From an uncultured Collinsella sp. (GTDB lineage: Bacteria; Actinomycetota; Coriobacteriia; Coriobacteriales; Coriobacteriaceae), in contig CABVAY010000030.1 of assembly GCA_902496455.1 (NCBI GenBank), positions 1-27,677 of the forward strand: a DNA stretch of 27,677 nucleotides. The letters run 5' to 3'. Made by a program: the position numbers and the translations under genes. Position 1 is the stretch's first letter. Each line of letters begins with the position of its first letter. The notes under the pieces were generated by a model. The model ran no database searches, had not been told where the DNA came from, and saw only the letters and a list, made by a program, of their open reading frames with translations. Of the stretch, positions 13,483 to 21,246 are shown one piece after another.

Positions 13483-14910
13483 ATGAAAAACTTCATGGAC
13501 GATCAGGATTTCCTGCTGAGCACCAAGACCGGCGAGGAACTGTTCCACAACTTTGCCGAGGGCATGCCCATCGTTGACTACCATTGCCACATTTCTCCCA
13601 AGGAGATCTGGGAGGACAAGCGTTTCGAGAACATCACCGAGGTTTGGCTGGGCGGCGACCACTACAAGTGGCGCCTGATGCGCGCCAACGGCGTCGACGA
13701 GCGTTTTATCACTGGCGATGCCCCTGCTCGCGAGAAGTTCCAAAAGTGGGCCGAGACCCTGGGTCGCTGCGTTGGCAACCCCGTCTTTGAGTGGAGCCAC
13801 CTGGAGCTTAAGCGCTACTTTGGCTACGAGGGCGTCCTCAACGGCAAGACTGCCCAGGAGGTCTGGGACCTTGCCAACGCCAAGCTCGCCGAGGCCAGCT
13901 TTACCTGCCGCAACCTGATCAAGCAGTCCAACGTCCGCATGATCTGCACTACCGACGACCCCGCCGACAGCTTTGAGTGGCACAAGAAGATTGCCGCCGA
14001 TGACAGTTTTGACGTTCAGGTCGTTCCCGCCATGCGCCCCGACGCCGCTCTGCGCATCGAGCGCGGCCAGGAGTTCGCCGACTACTGCAAGCATCTTTCC
14101 GAGGTTGCCGGCGTTGAGGTCAGCGACTTCGAGGGCATGAAGTCCGCCATCTCCAAGCGCTACGACGTTGCTCACGAGCTGGGCTGCCGCGCATCCGACC
14201 ACGCACTCGACTACGTTATGTACGTCCCGGCTACCGCCGACGAGATCGAGGCCATCTTTGCCAAGGGCCTGGCTGCTGAGCCGCTCACCGAGGAGGAGGT
14301 CCTCAAGTACAAGACTGCCTTTATGCAGTTCGTTGCCGGTGAGTATGTCCGTCTGGGCTGGGCCATGCAGCTGCACTTTGGGTGCAAGCGCGACAACAAC
14401 CGCGCCATGTTCGCCAAGCTCGGTCCCGACACCGGCTACGACTGCATCTCCAACTACACGCCGTCCGACCAGCTCGCCGATTTCCTCAACTCCATCCAGG
14501 AGACCTGCGGCCTGCCCAAGACCATCCTGTACAGCCTGAACCCCATCGATAACACCATGATCGATACCGTCATGGGCTGCTTCCAGGAGGCTCCGACTGC
14601 CGGTAAGATCCAGAACGGCTCCGCCTGGTGGTTCAACGACAACGAGGTCGGCATGCGCGAGCAGCTCACGGCTTTGGCTAACGAGGGCGTGCTGGGCAAC
14701 TTTGTGGGCATGCTTACCGACTCCCGCTCCTTCCTGTCCTACCCGCGTCACGAGTACTTCCGTCGCGTGCTGTGCAGCGTGATCGGCGAGTGGGTCGAGC
14801 AGGGCAAGTACCCGGCCGACATGGAGCTGCTGGGCACCATCGTGCGCGATATCAGCTACAACAATTCCGTTCGCTACTTTGGCTTCGATCTGGGCACCGT
14901 CGAGGCATAG
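13483..14910 (+). CDS. uxaC: Uronate isomerase UxaC
   Basis: A 475-residue metal-dependent uronate isomerase of the amidohydrolase fold that converts D-glucuronate to D-fructuronate and D-galacturonate to D-tagaturonate. The N-terminal DYHCHISPKEIW (about 28-39) gives the metal-binding histidine pair. Other family segments are CTTDDPADSFEWH, VVPAMRPD, LHFGCKRDNN and a late DSRSFLSYPRHEYFRR. The length is normal. The start at 13483 follows AAAGGGG (13470-13476). An open frame runs upstream to 13414 but crosses the operator. It is the first gene of uxaC - symporter - uxaB - uxaA. Confidence 0.96.
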   Translation: MKNFMDDQDFLLSTKTGEELFHNFAEGMPIVDYHCHISPKEIWEDKRFENITEVWLGGDHYKWRLMRANGVDERFITGDAPAREKFQKWAETLGRCVGNPVFEWSHLELKRYFGYEGVLNGKTAQEVWDLANAKLAEASFTCRNLIKQSNVRMICTTDDPADSFEWHKKIAADDSFDVQVVPAMRPDAALRIERGQEFADYCKHLSEVAGVEVSDFEGMKSAISKRYDVAHELGCRASDHALDYVMYVPATADEIEAIFAKGLAAEPLTEEEVLKYKTAFMQFVAGEYVRLGWAMQLHFGCKRDNNRAMFAKLGPDTGYDCISNYTPSDQLADFLNSIQETCGLPKTILYSLNPIDNTMIDTVMGCFQEAPTAGKIQNGSAWWFNDNEVGMREQLTALANEGVLGNFVGMLTDSRSFLSYPRHEYFRRVLCSVIGEWVEQGKYPADMELLGTIVRDISYNNSVRYFGFDLGTVEA

Positions 14911-14960
14911 ATCTGTATGTGCTCCGATTGGTGAAATCGGTTGCAAAGGGGAGGGACCAT

Positions 14961-16466
14961 ATGGGAACAGGGCAACAGAAAAACGAGCAGATCGTGTCTG
15001 CTCAGGCGGATTCGAGATCTATGCAGAGCTCGCAGGATATCAAGCTGAGCTGGCGTGAGAAAATCTGCTATGGCTTTGGCGATTTGGGCAATGGATTCAT
15101 GTTCGATCTCGGTCAAGCCTATCTGACCAAGTTCTACACTGACATCTGTCTGATTTCGCCGGGCGTAGTGAGCCTGATTTTCGCCGTCACCAAGATTTTC
15201 GATGCGTTCATGGACCCGATTGCCGGTGCATTCGTCGACGGTAGAAAGAAGATTGGCAAGCACGGTCGGTTTCGTCCGGTTATGATGGTTTCGGCCGTGA
15301 TCCTTGCCGTTCTAACCGTGGTGACCTTCACTGCGCCCGATATTCCCATGGCGGGTAAAATCGCCTATGCGCTGATAACTTACATGATCTGGGGCGTCGT
15401 ATACAGCTTCACCAACGTGCCGTACGGATCTCTGGCCACGGTAATGACGCGTGACGTCGATGACCGCGCGCACATGGCGTCAACGCGCCAGGCCGGTTCG
15501 CTCTGCGCACAGCTCATCACGGGCGTAGCGTTCATCCCATTGGTCCTGTTCTTTGCGGGTGGCGACACGCTCGACGGCAATCCGCACGGCTATACGATTG
15601 CAGCTGTCGTCATGGGACTGTGCGGCATCGCCGGATTCGCCATCTGCTTTTTGGGAACGCGCGAGCATATCCGTATCGATCGACAGGCCGAGGAGAAGGC
15701 TGCGGGAAAGGCCGGCAAGAAGTCGAGCGCATTCAGCACGTATTTCAAGGTCGTTTTCACCAACAAGAACCTGGGAGCAGTTATCCTGCTTACGCTGTTT
15801 ACCATTTCGGCCATGAACACCAACAACACCATGATGGTGTATTTCTGCCAGTACAACCTGGGTAACATCGCGTTGCAGCCCGTTGTCAACGGCATCATGA
15901 TCGGAACGTCGGTTGTCGCCATTCTCGCCATCCCGACGCTCGTCAAGCATTTCGGTAAGAAGCGCACGTGCGTCGCCTGCTTTATCGTCGGCGCTGTGGC
16001 AAACGGCCTCAACTTCATCCTGCCGACCAATACCGTGACGTTCATCATCTTCGTCACCATCGGCTACGTCGCGCTTGCCATCCCCAACGGTATCACCTGG
16101 AACCTGGTTTCCGATGTTATCGATTACGGTGAATGGCACACGGGAATCCGCAAGGAGGGTACGACCTACGCCGCGTTCAACTTTTCTCGTAAGCTTGCGC
16201 AATCCCTTGCCGCGATCATTTCCGGCGGCATCCTTGCCCTTACCGGATATGTGGCAAATAAGCCCCAGACGGCCGCCACGCTGCTTGGAATCAAGGGCGC
16301 TCTGACGATTTATCCCGCTTGCGCCCTTCTGGTGGCAGCCTTGATCATCTTCGCTCTCTACGACATTACCGAGAAGAAGTTCAATTCCATTTCCAACGAC
16401 CTGTCGAATGGTCGCTGGGAGCGCGGCAAGATCGGCGAGAGCACTATCGAGACGATCGATAAATAG
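14961..16466 (+). CDS. GPH-family glycoside/hexuronide:cation symporter
   Basis: A 501-residue membrane transporter with about 12 segments, of the glycoside-pentoside-hexuronide family (UidB/MelB relatives) in the MFS superfamily. The N-terminal signature YGFGDLGNGFMFDLGQAYLTKFYTD (given here as YGFGDLGNGF then LTKFYTD) begins after about 30 polar residues. It continues with DAFMDPIAGAFVDGRKKIGKHGRFRP, read here as DPIAGAFVD and KHGRFRP, typical of the family. The C-terminal part ends with YDITEKK. The gene sits 50 bp after uxaC with AAAGGGGAGGGA upstream of 14961. Its place in the operon points to uptake of galacturonate, glucuronate, their oligomers or glucuronides. No glucuronidase gene is present in the window. 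Confidence 0.9.
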   Translation: MGTGQQKNEQIVSAQADSRSMQSSQDIKLSWREKICYGFGDLGNGFMFDLGQAYLTKFYTDICLISPGVVSLIFAVTKIFDAFMDPIAGAFVDGRKKIGKHGRFRPVMMVSAVILAVLTVVTFTAPDIPMAGKIAYALITYMIWGVVYSFTNVPYGSLATVMTRDVDDRAHMASTRQAGSLCAQLITGVAFIPLVLFFAGGDTLDGNPHGYTIAAVVMGLCGIAGFAICFLGTREHIRIDRQAEEKAAGKAGKKSSAFSTYFKVVFTNKNLGAVILLTLFTISAMNTNNTMMVYFCQYNLGNIALQPVVNGIMIGTSVVAILAIPTLVKHFGKKRTCVACFIVGAVANGLNFILPTNTVTFIIFVTIGYVALAIPNGITWNLVSDVIDYGEWHTGIRKEGTTYAAFNFSRKLAQSLAAIISGGILALTGYVANKPQTAATLLGIKGALTIYPACALLVAALIIFALYDITEKKFNSISNDLSNGRWERGKIGESTIETIDK

Positions 16467-16544
16467 TCCCGCTGTTTAAACAATCATGAATGCAACCCGG
16501 TGCGGCGATGCCGTACCGGGACTTGAGTTGAGAGGAAAACCTCT

Positions 16545-18059
16545 ATGAATAACATCAGCTACGAGACGCTCGAGAAGATCGGCTACGAGGGCTACGTGCT
16601 GCCCAAGGACGCCCCCGAGAAGGTCCTGCAGTTTGGCGAGGGCAATTTCCTGCGCGCCTTCGTCGATCGTTTCTTCGATATGGGCAACGAGGCCACCGGT
16701 TGGAACGGCAAGGTCGTCATGGTGCAGCCCATCAGCGGCGCCTTCGATTTCGCCGATGGTATCAATGCCCAGGATGGCCTGTACACCGTACTGGTGCGCG
16801 GCAAGGAGAACGGTGACACGGTTGACGATTCCCGCGTGATCAGCGCCTGCAGCCGTTGCCTCAATCCGTATCGCGAGGCTGACTACCGTGCCATGATGGA
16901 GGTCGCCGTTTCCGACGACCTGGAGATTATCGTCTCCAACACCACCGAGGCCGGTATCGCCTACGATCCGTCCTGCAAGGCCGACGACATGCCCCCCGCG
17001 AGCTTCCCTGCCAAGCTTGCCCAGGTGCTCCATGCCCGCTGGGCTGCCGGCAAGCAGGGCGTCATCGTGCTCGCCTGCGAGCTCATCGACCATAACGGCG
17101 AGGAGCTGCTGCGCATCATGAACCAGTACGTGAGCGACTGGGGCTGGGAGGACGAGTTTTCGCAGTGGATGGCCAACGACTGCACCGTCTGCACCACGCT
17201 CGTCGACACCATCGTTCCGGGTCGCATCCGCGATCCCAAGGAGGCCGCTGCCGTGGCCGAGCGCTTGGGCTATGAAGATCCGTTCTTGGCCGTGCGTGAG
17301 CCCTTCCAGATGTGGGGCATCCAGGGTGACGAATCGCTCAAGGAGCGTCTGCCCTTCGTGAAGGCCGGTCTGCCGGGTGTCTTTGTGACCCCCGACGTCA
17401 CCCCGTACAAGAAGCGCAAGGTCCGCATCCTCAACGGCGCCCACACCGCCTTTGTCCCGGGTTCCTGGGTTGCCGGCTTTGATATCGTGCGCGATTGCAT
17501 GCACGACGAGACCGTCCGCGGCTTCATGAACACTATGCTCTACGACGAGGTCATTCCGACGCTTGCCGCCGACCTGGATGTCGAGGACTGCAAGGCCTTT
17601 GCCGCCGCTGTTGAGAACCGCTTCGACAACCCGTTTATCGACCACGCGCTGCTCTCCATCTGCCTCAACTCCACGGCTAAGTGGCGTGCCCGCGACCTGC
17701 CTACGCTCAAGGACTACGCTGCCGAGACCGGCAACCTGCCCAAGTGCCTGGCGACGAGCCTGGCCACGCTCATCTCCTTCTACACGCAGGAGCTCGTGTC
17801 CCGCGAGGGCGACGGCCTGCACCTGCGTCGCTCCGACGGCACCGAGTACACCGCTCAGGACGACGCCTTTGTGCTCGACTTCTACGCTGCTCACGCCGGC
17901 GCCGACGACGCCGAGCTGGTGCACGATGTGCTCTCCAACGAGCAAATGTGGGGCGAGGATCTTACGCAGATCGCCGGCCTGGAGGAGTTTGTCGTCAACG
18001 TTCTCGCCGTCGTGCGCTCCGAGGGCGTCAAGCAGGCGTTCGCGAACGCTCAGGCCTAA
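16545..18059 (+). CDS. uxaB: Tagaturonate reductase UxaB
   Basis: A 504-residue NADH-dependent reductase of the mannitol dehydrogenase/altronate oxidoreductase family that reduces D-tagaturonate to D-altronate. The N-terminal VLQFGEGNFLRAFVDRFFD (about 27-45) is the usual nucleotide-binding start of UxaB. SNTTEAGIAYD and the LNGAHTAFVPGSW segment (about 296-308), with the K..N..H type catalytic site, follow. I prefer UxaB over UxuB (mannonate oxidoreductase) because the FGEGNFLRAF start and the adjacent altronate dehydratase both point to the altronate branch. It may act on fructuronate as well. The start at 16545 is 79 bp after the symporter gene with GAGAGGAAAA upstream. Confidence 0.92.
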   Translation: MNNISYETLEKIGYEGYVLPKDAPEKVLQFGEGNFLRAFVDRFFDMGNEATGWNGKVVMVQPISGAFDFADGINAQDGLYTVLVRGKENGDTVDDSRVISACSRCLNPYREADYRAMMEVAVSDDLEIIVSNTTEAGIAYDPSCKADDMPPASFPAKLAQVLHARWAAGKQGVIVLACELIDHNGEELLRIMNQYVSDWGWEDEFSQWMANDCTVCTTLVDTIVPGRIRDPKEAAAVAERLGYEDPFLAVREPFQMWGIQGDESLKERLPFVKAGLPGVFVTPDVTPYKKRKVRILNGAHTAFVPGSWVAGFDIVRDCMHDETVRGFMNTMLYDEVIPTLAADLDVEDCKAFAAAVENRFDNPFIDHALLSICLNSTAKWRARDLPTLKDYAAETGNLPKCLATSLATLISFYTQELVSREGDGLHLRRSDGTEYTAQDDAFVLDFYAAHAGADDAELVHDVLSNEQMWGEDLTQIAGLEEFVVNVLAVVRSEGVKQAFANAQA

Positions 18060-18069
18060 ATCCTTCTGT

Positions 18070-18095
18070 ACGCCCGCCGGGTAACTGGCGGGCGT
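18070..18095 (+). other. Intercistronic hairpin between uxaB and uxaA
   Basis: ACGCCCGCC (18070-18078) pairs with GGCGGGCGT (18087-18095) over an 8-nt loop. No T run follows, so this is more likely a stability or partial attenuation element than a full terminator. Confidence 0.7.
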
Positions 18096-18137
18096 CACTC
18101 GACTTCTGCTCAACCTGTAGGGTTAGGACTCTTTGTA

Positions 18138-19622
18138 ATGAACACTATCCAGATCAATCCGGCCGACAACGTCATCGTTGCGCTGTCGCCGCTCGCCAAG
18201 GGTGCTGCCGTCGAGGTTCCCGGCGTGGGCGAGGTCGTTGCCGCGGAGGATATCCCGCAGGGTCACAAGATGGCCGTGCGCGCCATTGCAGCCGGTGAGG
18301 ATGTCATCAAGTACGGTCTTCCCATCGGCCACGTGACGAAGGACATTCAGCCCGGCCAGTGGCTACACACGCACAACGTGAAGACCAACCTCTCGGGTGA
18401 GATCGAGTACGCCTACAATCCGACACATCCGGTCGTTGAGCCGGTCGAGGCCGAGACCTTTATGGGCTTCCGCCGTGCCGACGGTCGTGCCGCCACGCGC
18501 AATGAGCTTTGGATCATTCCCACCGTCGGTTGCGTCAACGAAGTCGCTCGTGCCATGTGCGAGCAGGCTCAGGACCTGGTCGAGGGCTCGTTGGAGGGCG
18601 TCTATTACTTCCCGCATCCGTTCGGTTGCTCACAGACCGGCGCCGACCATGCCCAGACCCGTCGTCTGCTGGTGGCGCTGTCGCGTCATGCAAACGCCGC
18701 GGGCGTGCTGTTCTTGTCGCTCGGTTGCGAGAACTGCACGCATCAGCAGGTGCTCGACGAGCTCGGTGACTTCGATCACGAGCGCGTTCGTTTTCTCACC
18801 TGCCAGGATGTAGCCGACGAGCAGATCGAGGGCCACAAGATTCTGTCCGAGCTGGCTGGCCTGGCCAAGCAGGCCAAGCGTGAGCCCATTCCGGCCTCAG
18901 AGCTGGTTATTGGTCTTAAGTGCGGCGGCTCTGACGGTCTTTCGGGCATTACCGCCAACCCCACGATCGGTCGCGTGAGCGATATGGTCGTCGCCCGTGG
19001 CGGCACGTCGGTGCTCACCGAAGTGCCCGAGATGTTTGGCGCGGAGAGCATCCTGCTCGATCGCTGCGAGAACGAGCAGGTCTTTAACGCTGCCTCTGAC
19101 ATGCTTAACGGTTTTAAGGATTACTTTATTAGCCATGGTGAGGTGGTCTACGAGAACCCGAGTCCCGGTAACAAGGACGGTGGCATCACCACGCTCGAGG
19201 ACAAGAGTTGCGGCTGCGTGCAAAAGGGCGGCTCCGCACCCATCGTCGACGTGCTGCCGTATGCCGGTCAGGTCACCAAGCATGGCCTGAACATGTTGTG
19301 CGGCCCGGGCAACGACATGGTATCCACCACGGCGTTGACGGCTGCTGGCTGTCACGTGATTCTGTTCTCGACTGGACGCGGCACGCCGTTTGGTGCACCG
19401 GCGCCCACCCTCAAGGTGTTCACCAATCAGCGTCTGTGCGACCACAAGGCCAACTGGATGGACTTTAACGCCGGCGTGATTGCCACAGGCGAACGCACAC
19501 TCGACGAGGCTGCCCGCGACCTGTATCAGCTGGTACTGGATACAGCGAGCGGTAAGCTAACGAGTGCCGAGCGCCGCGGCTGCCACGAGATCAGTATCTG
19601 GAAAGACGGCGTCTGCCTGTAG
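18138..19622 (+). CDS. uxaA: Altronate dehydratase UxaA
   Basis: A 494-residue iron-dependent dehydratase that converts D-altronate to 2-keto-3-deoxy-D-gluconate. The N-terminal SAF-like domain (about 1-90) contains DVIKYGLPIGHVTKDIQPGQWLHTHN, recognised by KYGLPIG and HTHNVKTNL. The large C-terminal domain has the family segments GFRRADGRAATRNELW, FPHPFGCSQTG, LGCENCTHQQ, GLKCGGSDGLSGITANP and KSCGCVQKGG. Several conserved cysteines fit an iron site. The length is that of full UxaA. The start at 18138 is preceded by TAGGGTTAGGAC. It is the last gene of the operon: a strong terminator starts 3 bp after the stop. Confidence 0.96.
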   Translation: MNTIQINPADNVIVALSPLAKGAAVEVPGVGEVVAAEDIPQGHKMAVRAIAAGEDVIKYGLPIGHVTKDIQPGQWLHTHNVKTNLSGEIEYAYNPTHPVVEPVEAETFMGFRRADGRAATRNELWIIPTVGCVNEVARAMCEQAQDLVEGSLEGVYYFPHPFGCSQTGADHAQTRRLLVALSRHANAAGVLFLSLGCENCTHQQVLDELGDFDHERVRFLTCQDVADEQIEGHKILSELAGLAKQAKREPIPASELVIGLKCGGSDGLSGITANPTIGRVSDMVVARGGTSVLTEVPEMFGAESILLDRCENEQVFNAASDMLNGFKDYFISHGEVVYENPSPGNKDGGITTLEDKSCGCVQKGGSAPIVDVLPYAGQVTKHGLNMLCGPGNDMVSTTALTAAGCHVILFSTGRGTPFGAPAPTLKVFTNQRLCDHKANWMDFNAGVIATGERTLDEAARDLYQLVLDTASGKLTSAERRGCHEISIWKDGVCL

Positions 19623-19624
19623 AG

Positions 19625-19657
19625 AGATTCGCCATTCGTAGGGGTGGCGAATCTTTT
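19625..19657 (+). terminator. Terminator of the uxa operon
   Basis: AGATTCGCCA (19625-19634) pairs perfectly with TGGCGAATCT (19645-19654), followed by TTT. It separates the uxa operon from the flavoprotein genes. Confidence 0.88.
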
Positions 19658-19829
19658 GATCTCGATGACGGGGCTGCACAGTGGCTCCGTGCGAGGGAAG
19701 GGTTGCTACTGCGCGTTTGTGAGATGCTTTTCGGTGCCCTTTTCCGCACTGTTGACGTATCTATGGTTATTAATTCGGGCAAATTGGTTTAAGAAGTCGA
19801 TTTCGTCCAGGTCGATAGAGGGGAATTGC

Positions 19830-21047
19830 GTGCCTATCCACATCGTTGAGGAAGCAAATCGCTGTCTGGGCTGCAAAAAGGCGTTCTGTCAAATAAAGGG
19901 CTGTCCGGTGCAGACGCCCATTCCGCAGGTTATCGACCTCTTTAAGCAGCGCCGTCTGCAAGAGGCGGGCGAGCTACTGTTCCAGAACAATCCCATGAGC
20001 GCGGTCTGCTCCATGGTGTGCAATCATTCGGGCCAGTGCGAGGGCGCTTGCATTCAGGGCCGCAAGGGCGCGCCCGTGCATTTTTCGAGCATCGAGAACT
20101 ATATCTCCACGGCGTATTTGGACCGCAAAGAGTGGAGACCCGCGCTGTCGCGCGGCAAGCAGGTCGCCGTGGTCGGCTCCGGCCCCGCCGGCATGACTGT
20201 GGCCATTAAGATGGCGCAGCTGGGTTGCGCCGTCACTGTTTTTGAGCAGCGGCCCGAGATCGGCGGCGTGCTGGAGTACGGTATCCCCGAGTTCCGTCTG
20301 CCGCGTTCGCTCGTGCAAAAGTACCGCCACGTGATGTGCTCGCTCGGCGTGCGCGTTCGCCCCTCGACCACCATCGGCGGTGCGCTCCACATCGACGACC
20401 TGCTGCGCGACGGTTACGATGCGGTCTTTGTCGGTACTGGTACCTGGCGAGCTCGAAAGCTGGGTATTCCCGGCGAGTCGCGCGGCAATGTGCTGTTTGG
20501 TATCGACTATCTGGTCGATCCCACGAGCGTGGCAATCGGGCAGAACGTGGCGGTTATCGGCGCCGGCAATGTGGCCATGGATGTTGCCCGCACGGCCCTG
20601 CGCTCGGGTGCTCGCAAGGTTACCGTGTACGCCCGATCGCGCCATATCTCTGCCATCGATGATGAGGTGGAGCTGACCGAGCTTGACGGTGCCGAGATTG
20701 TGTGCGGCAAGGCGATCTGCGCCATCGACGACAACGGTCCGGTGTTCGAGACGGCTATCTTTGACGAGGACAACAACGTGGTGGGCTACGAGGAAGAACT
20801 CGACCATGCGTCTGCCGACACGGTTGTGATTGCGGCGTCTCAGGTGCCCAAGGACAAGCTCGTGCTTACAACGGGCGGTCTGGAGACCGACCATCGCGGC
20901 CTGCTTTCGGTCGATGAGTATGGCATGACTACCGTGCCTGGCGTCTTTGCCGCCGGCGACGTGGTCAACGGCCCGCTCACCGTGGTCCACGCCGTAGCTG
21001 GTGCCAAACTCGCCGTCGAAGGTATGATTGCCTACCTGGGCCTCTAA
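19830..21047 (+). CDS. GltD/NfnL-like Fe-S flavoprotein oxidoreductase
   Basis: A 405-residue NAD(P)-dependent oxidoreductase like the small subunit of glutamate synthase and related NfnL/SudA proteins. The N-terminal part has two cysteine groups for Fe-S clusters: C12, C15, C20, C25 and C60, C64, C70, C74. An FAD-binding Rossmann motif (VAVVGSGPAGMTVA, 112-125) and a second one for NAD(P)H (NVAVIGAGNVAMDVA) follow. The C-terminus has VFAAGDVVNGPLTVVHAVAGAKLA. I place the start at GTG 19830 with GAGGGG at 19818-19823. The open frame reaches 19644 but crosses the uxa terminator region. No glutamate synthase large subunit is nearby. The next gene is an enoate-reductase-like flavoprotein, so a shared electron-transfer role is plausible. 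Confidence 0.88.
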   Translation: MPIHIVEEANRCLGCKKAFCQIKGCPVQTPIPQVIDLFKQRRLQEAGELLFQNNPMSAVCSMVCNHSGQCEGACIQGRKGAPVHFSSIENYISTAYLDRKEWRPALSRGKQVAVVGSGPAGMTVAIKMAQLGCAVTVFEQRPEIGGVLEYGIPEFRLPRSLVQKYRHVMCSLGVRVRPSTTIGGALHIDDLLRDGYDAVFVGTGTWRARKLGIPGESRGNVLFGIDYLVDPTSVAIGQNVAVIGAGNVAMDVARTALRSGARKVTVYARSRHISAIDDEVELTELDGAEIVCGKAICAIDDNGPVFETAIFDEDNNVVGYEEELDHASADTVVIAASQVPKDKLVLTTGGLETDHRGLLSVDEYGMTTVPGVFAAGDVVNGPLTVVHAVAGAKLAVEGMIAYLGL

Positions 21048-21064
21048 CACATCCCGCCCATCGG

Positions 21065-21132
21065 TTGCGGTGAAATACGGACTGTTTTGGCTGTCAAAGG
21101 TCTTATCTACTCCGTATTCCACCGCAACTTTT
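21065..21132 (+). terminator. Long-arm hairpin after the GltD-like gene
   Basis: TTGCGGTGAAATACGGA (21065-21081) faces its inverse at 21111-21127 with one mismatch, separated by 29 nt and followed by CTTTTTG. It looks like a terminator, but the long loop is unusual, and it could be a small repeated element. Confidence 0.6.
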
Positions 21133-21179
21133 TGTGGGGATTGGATTAAAGGCGGGGGAGTGCGAGCGGGTACGGACGC

Positions 21180-21216
21180 GGCGGTTGCTGATACGATAAG
21201 TACGTTAGCAACTGCC
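21180..21216 (+). promoter_or_regulatory. Leader hairpin upstream of the enoate-reductase-like gene
   Basis: GGCGGTTGCT (21180-21189) pairs with AGCAACTGCC (21207-21216) with one G-U pair. It lies 18 nt before the GAAAGGA ribosome binding site of the next gene. Confidence 0.45.
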
Positions 21217-21246
21217 GCCGAGCGGCTCAAACGAAAGGAAGCCTGT

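Noticed and set aside
13429..18113. Long reverse-strand open frames opposite uxaC and uxaB
   Set aside because: Antisense shadows of well-supported genes, without ribosome binding sites or domains.
19644..19829. N-terminal extension of the GltD-like protein
   Set aside because: It overlaps the uxa terminator, and the GTG at 19830 has GAGGGG at proper distance followed by the typical PIHIVEEANRC start.
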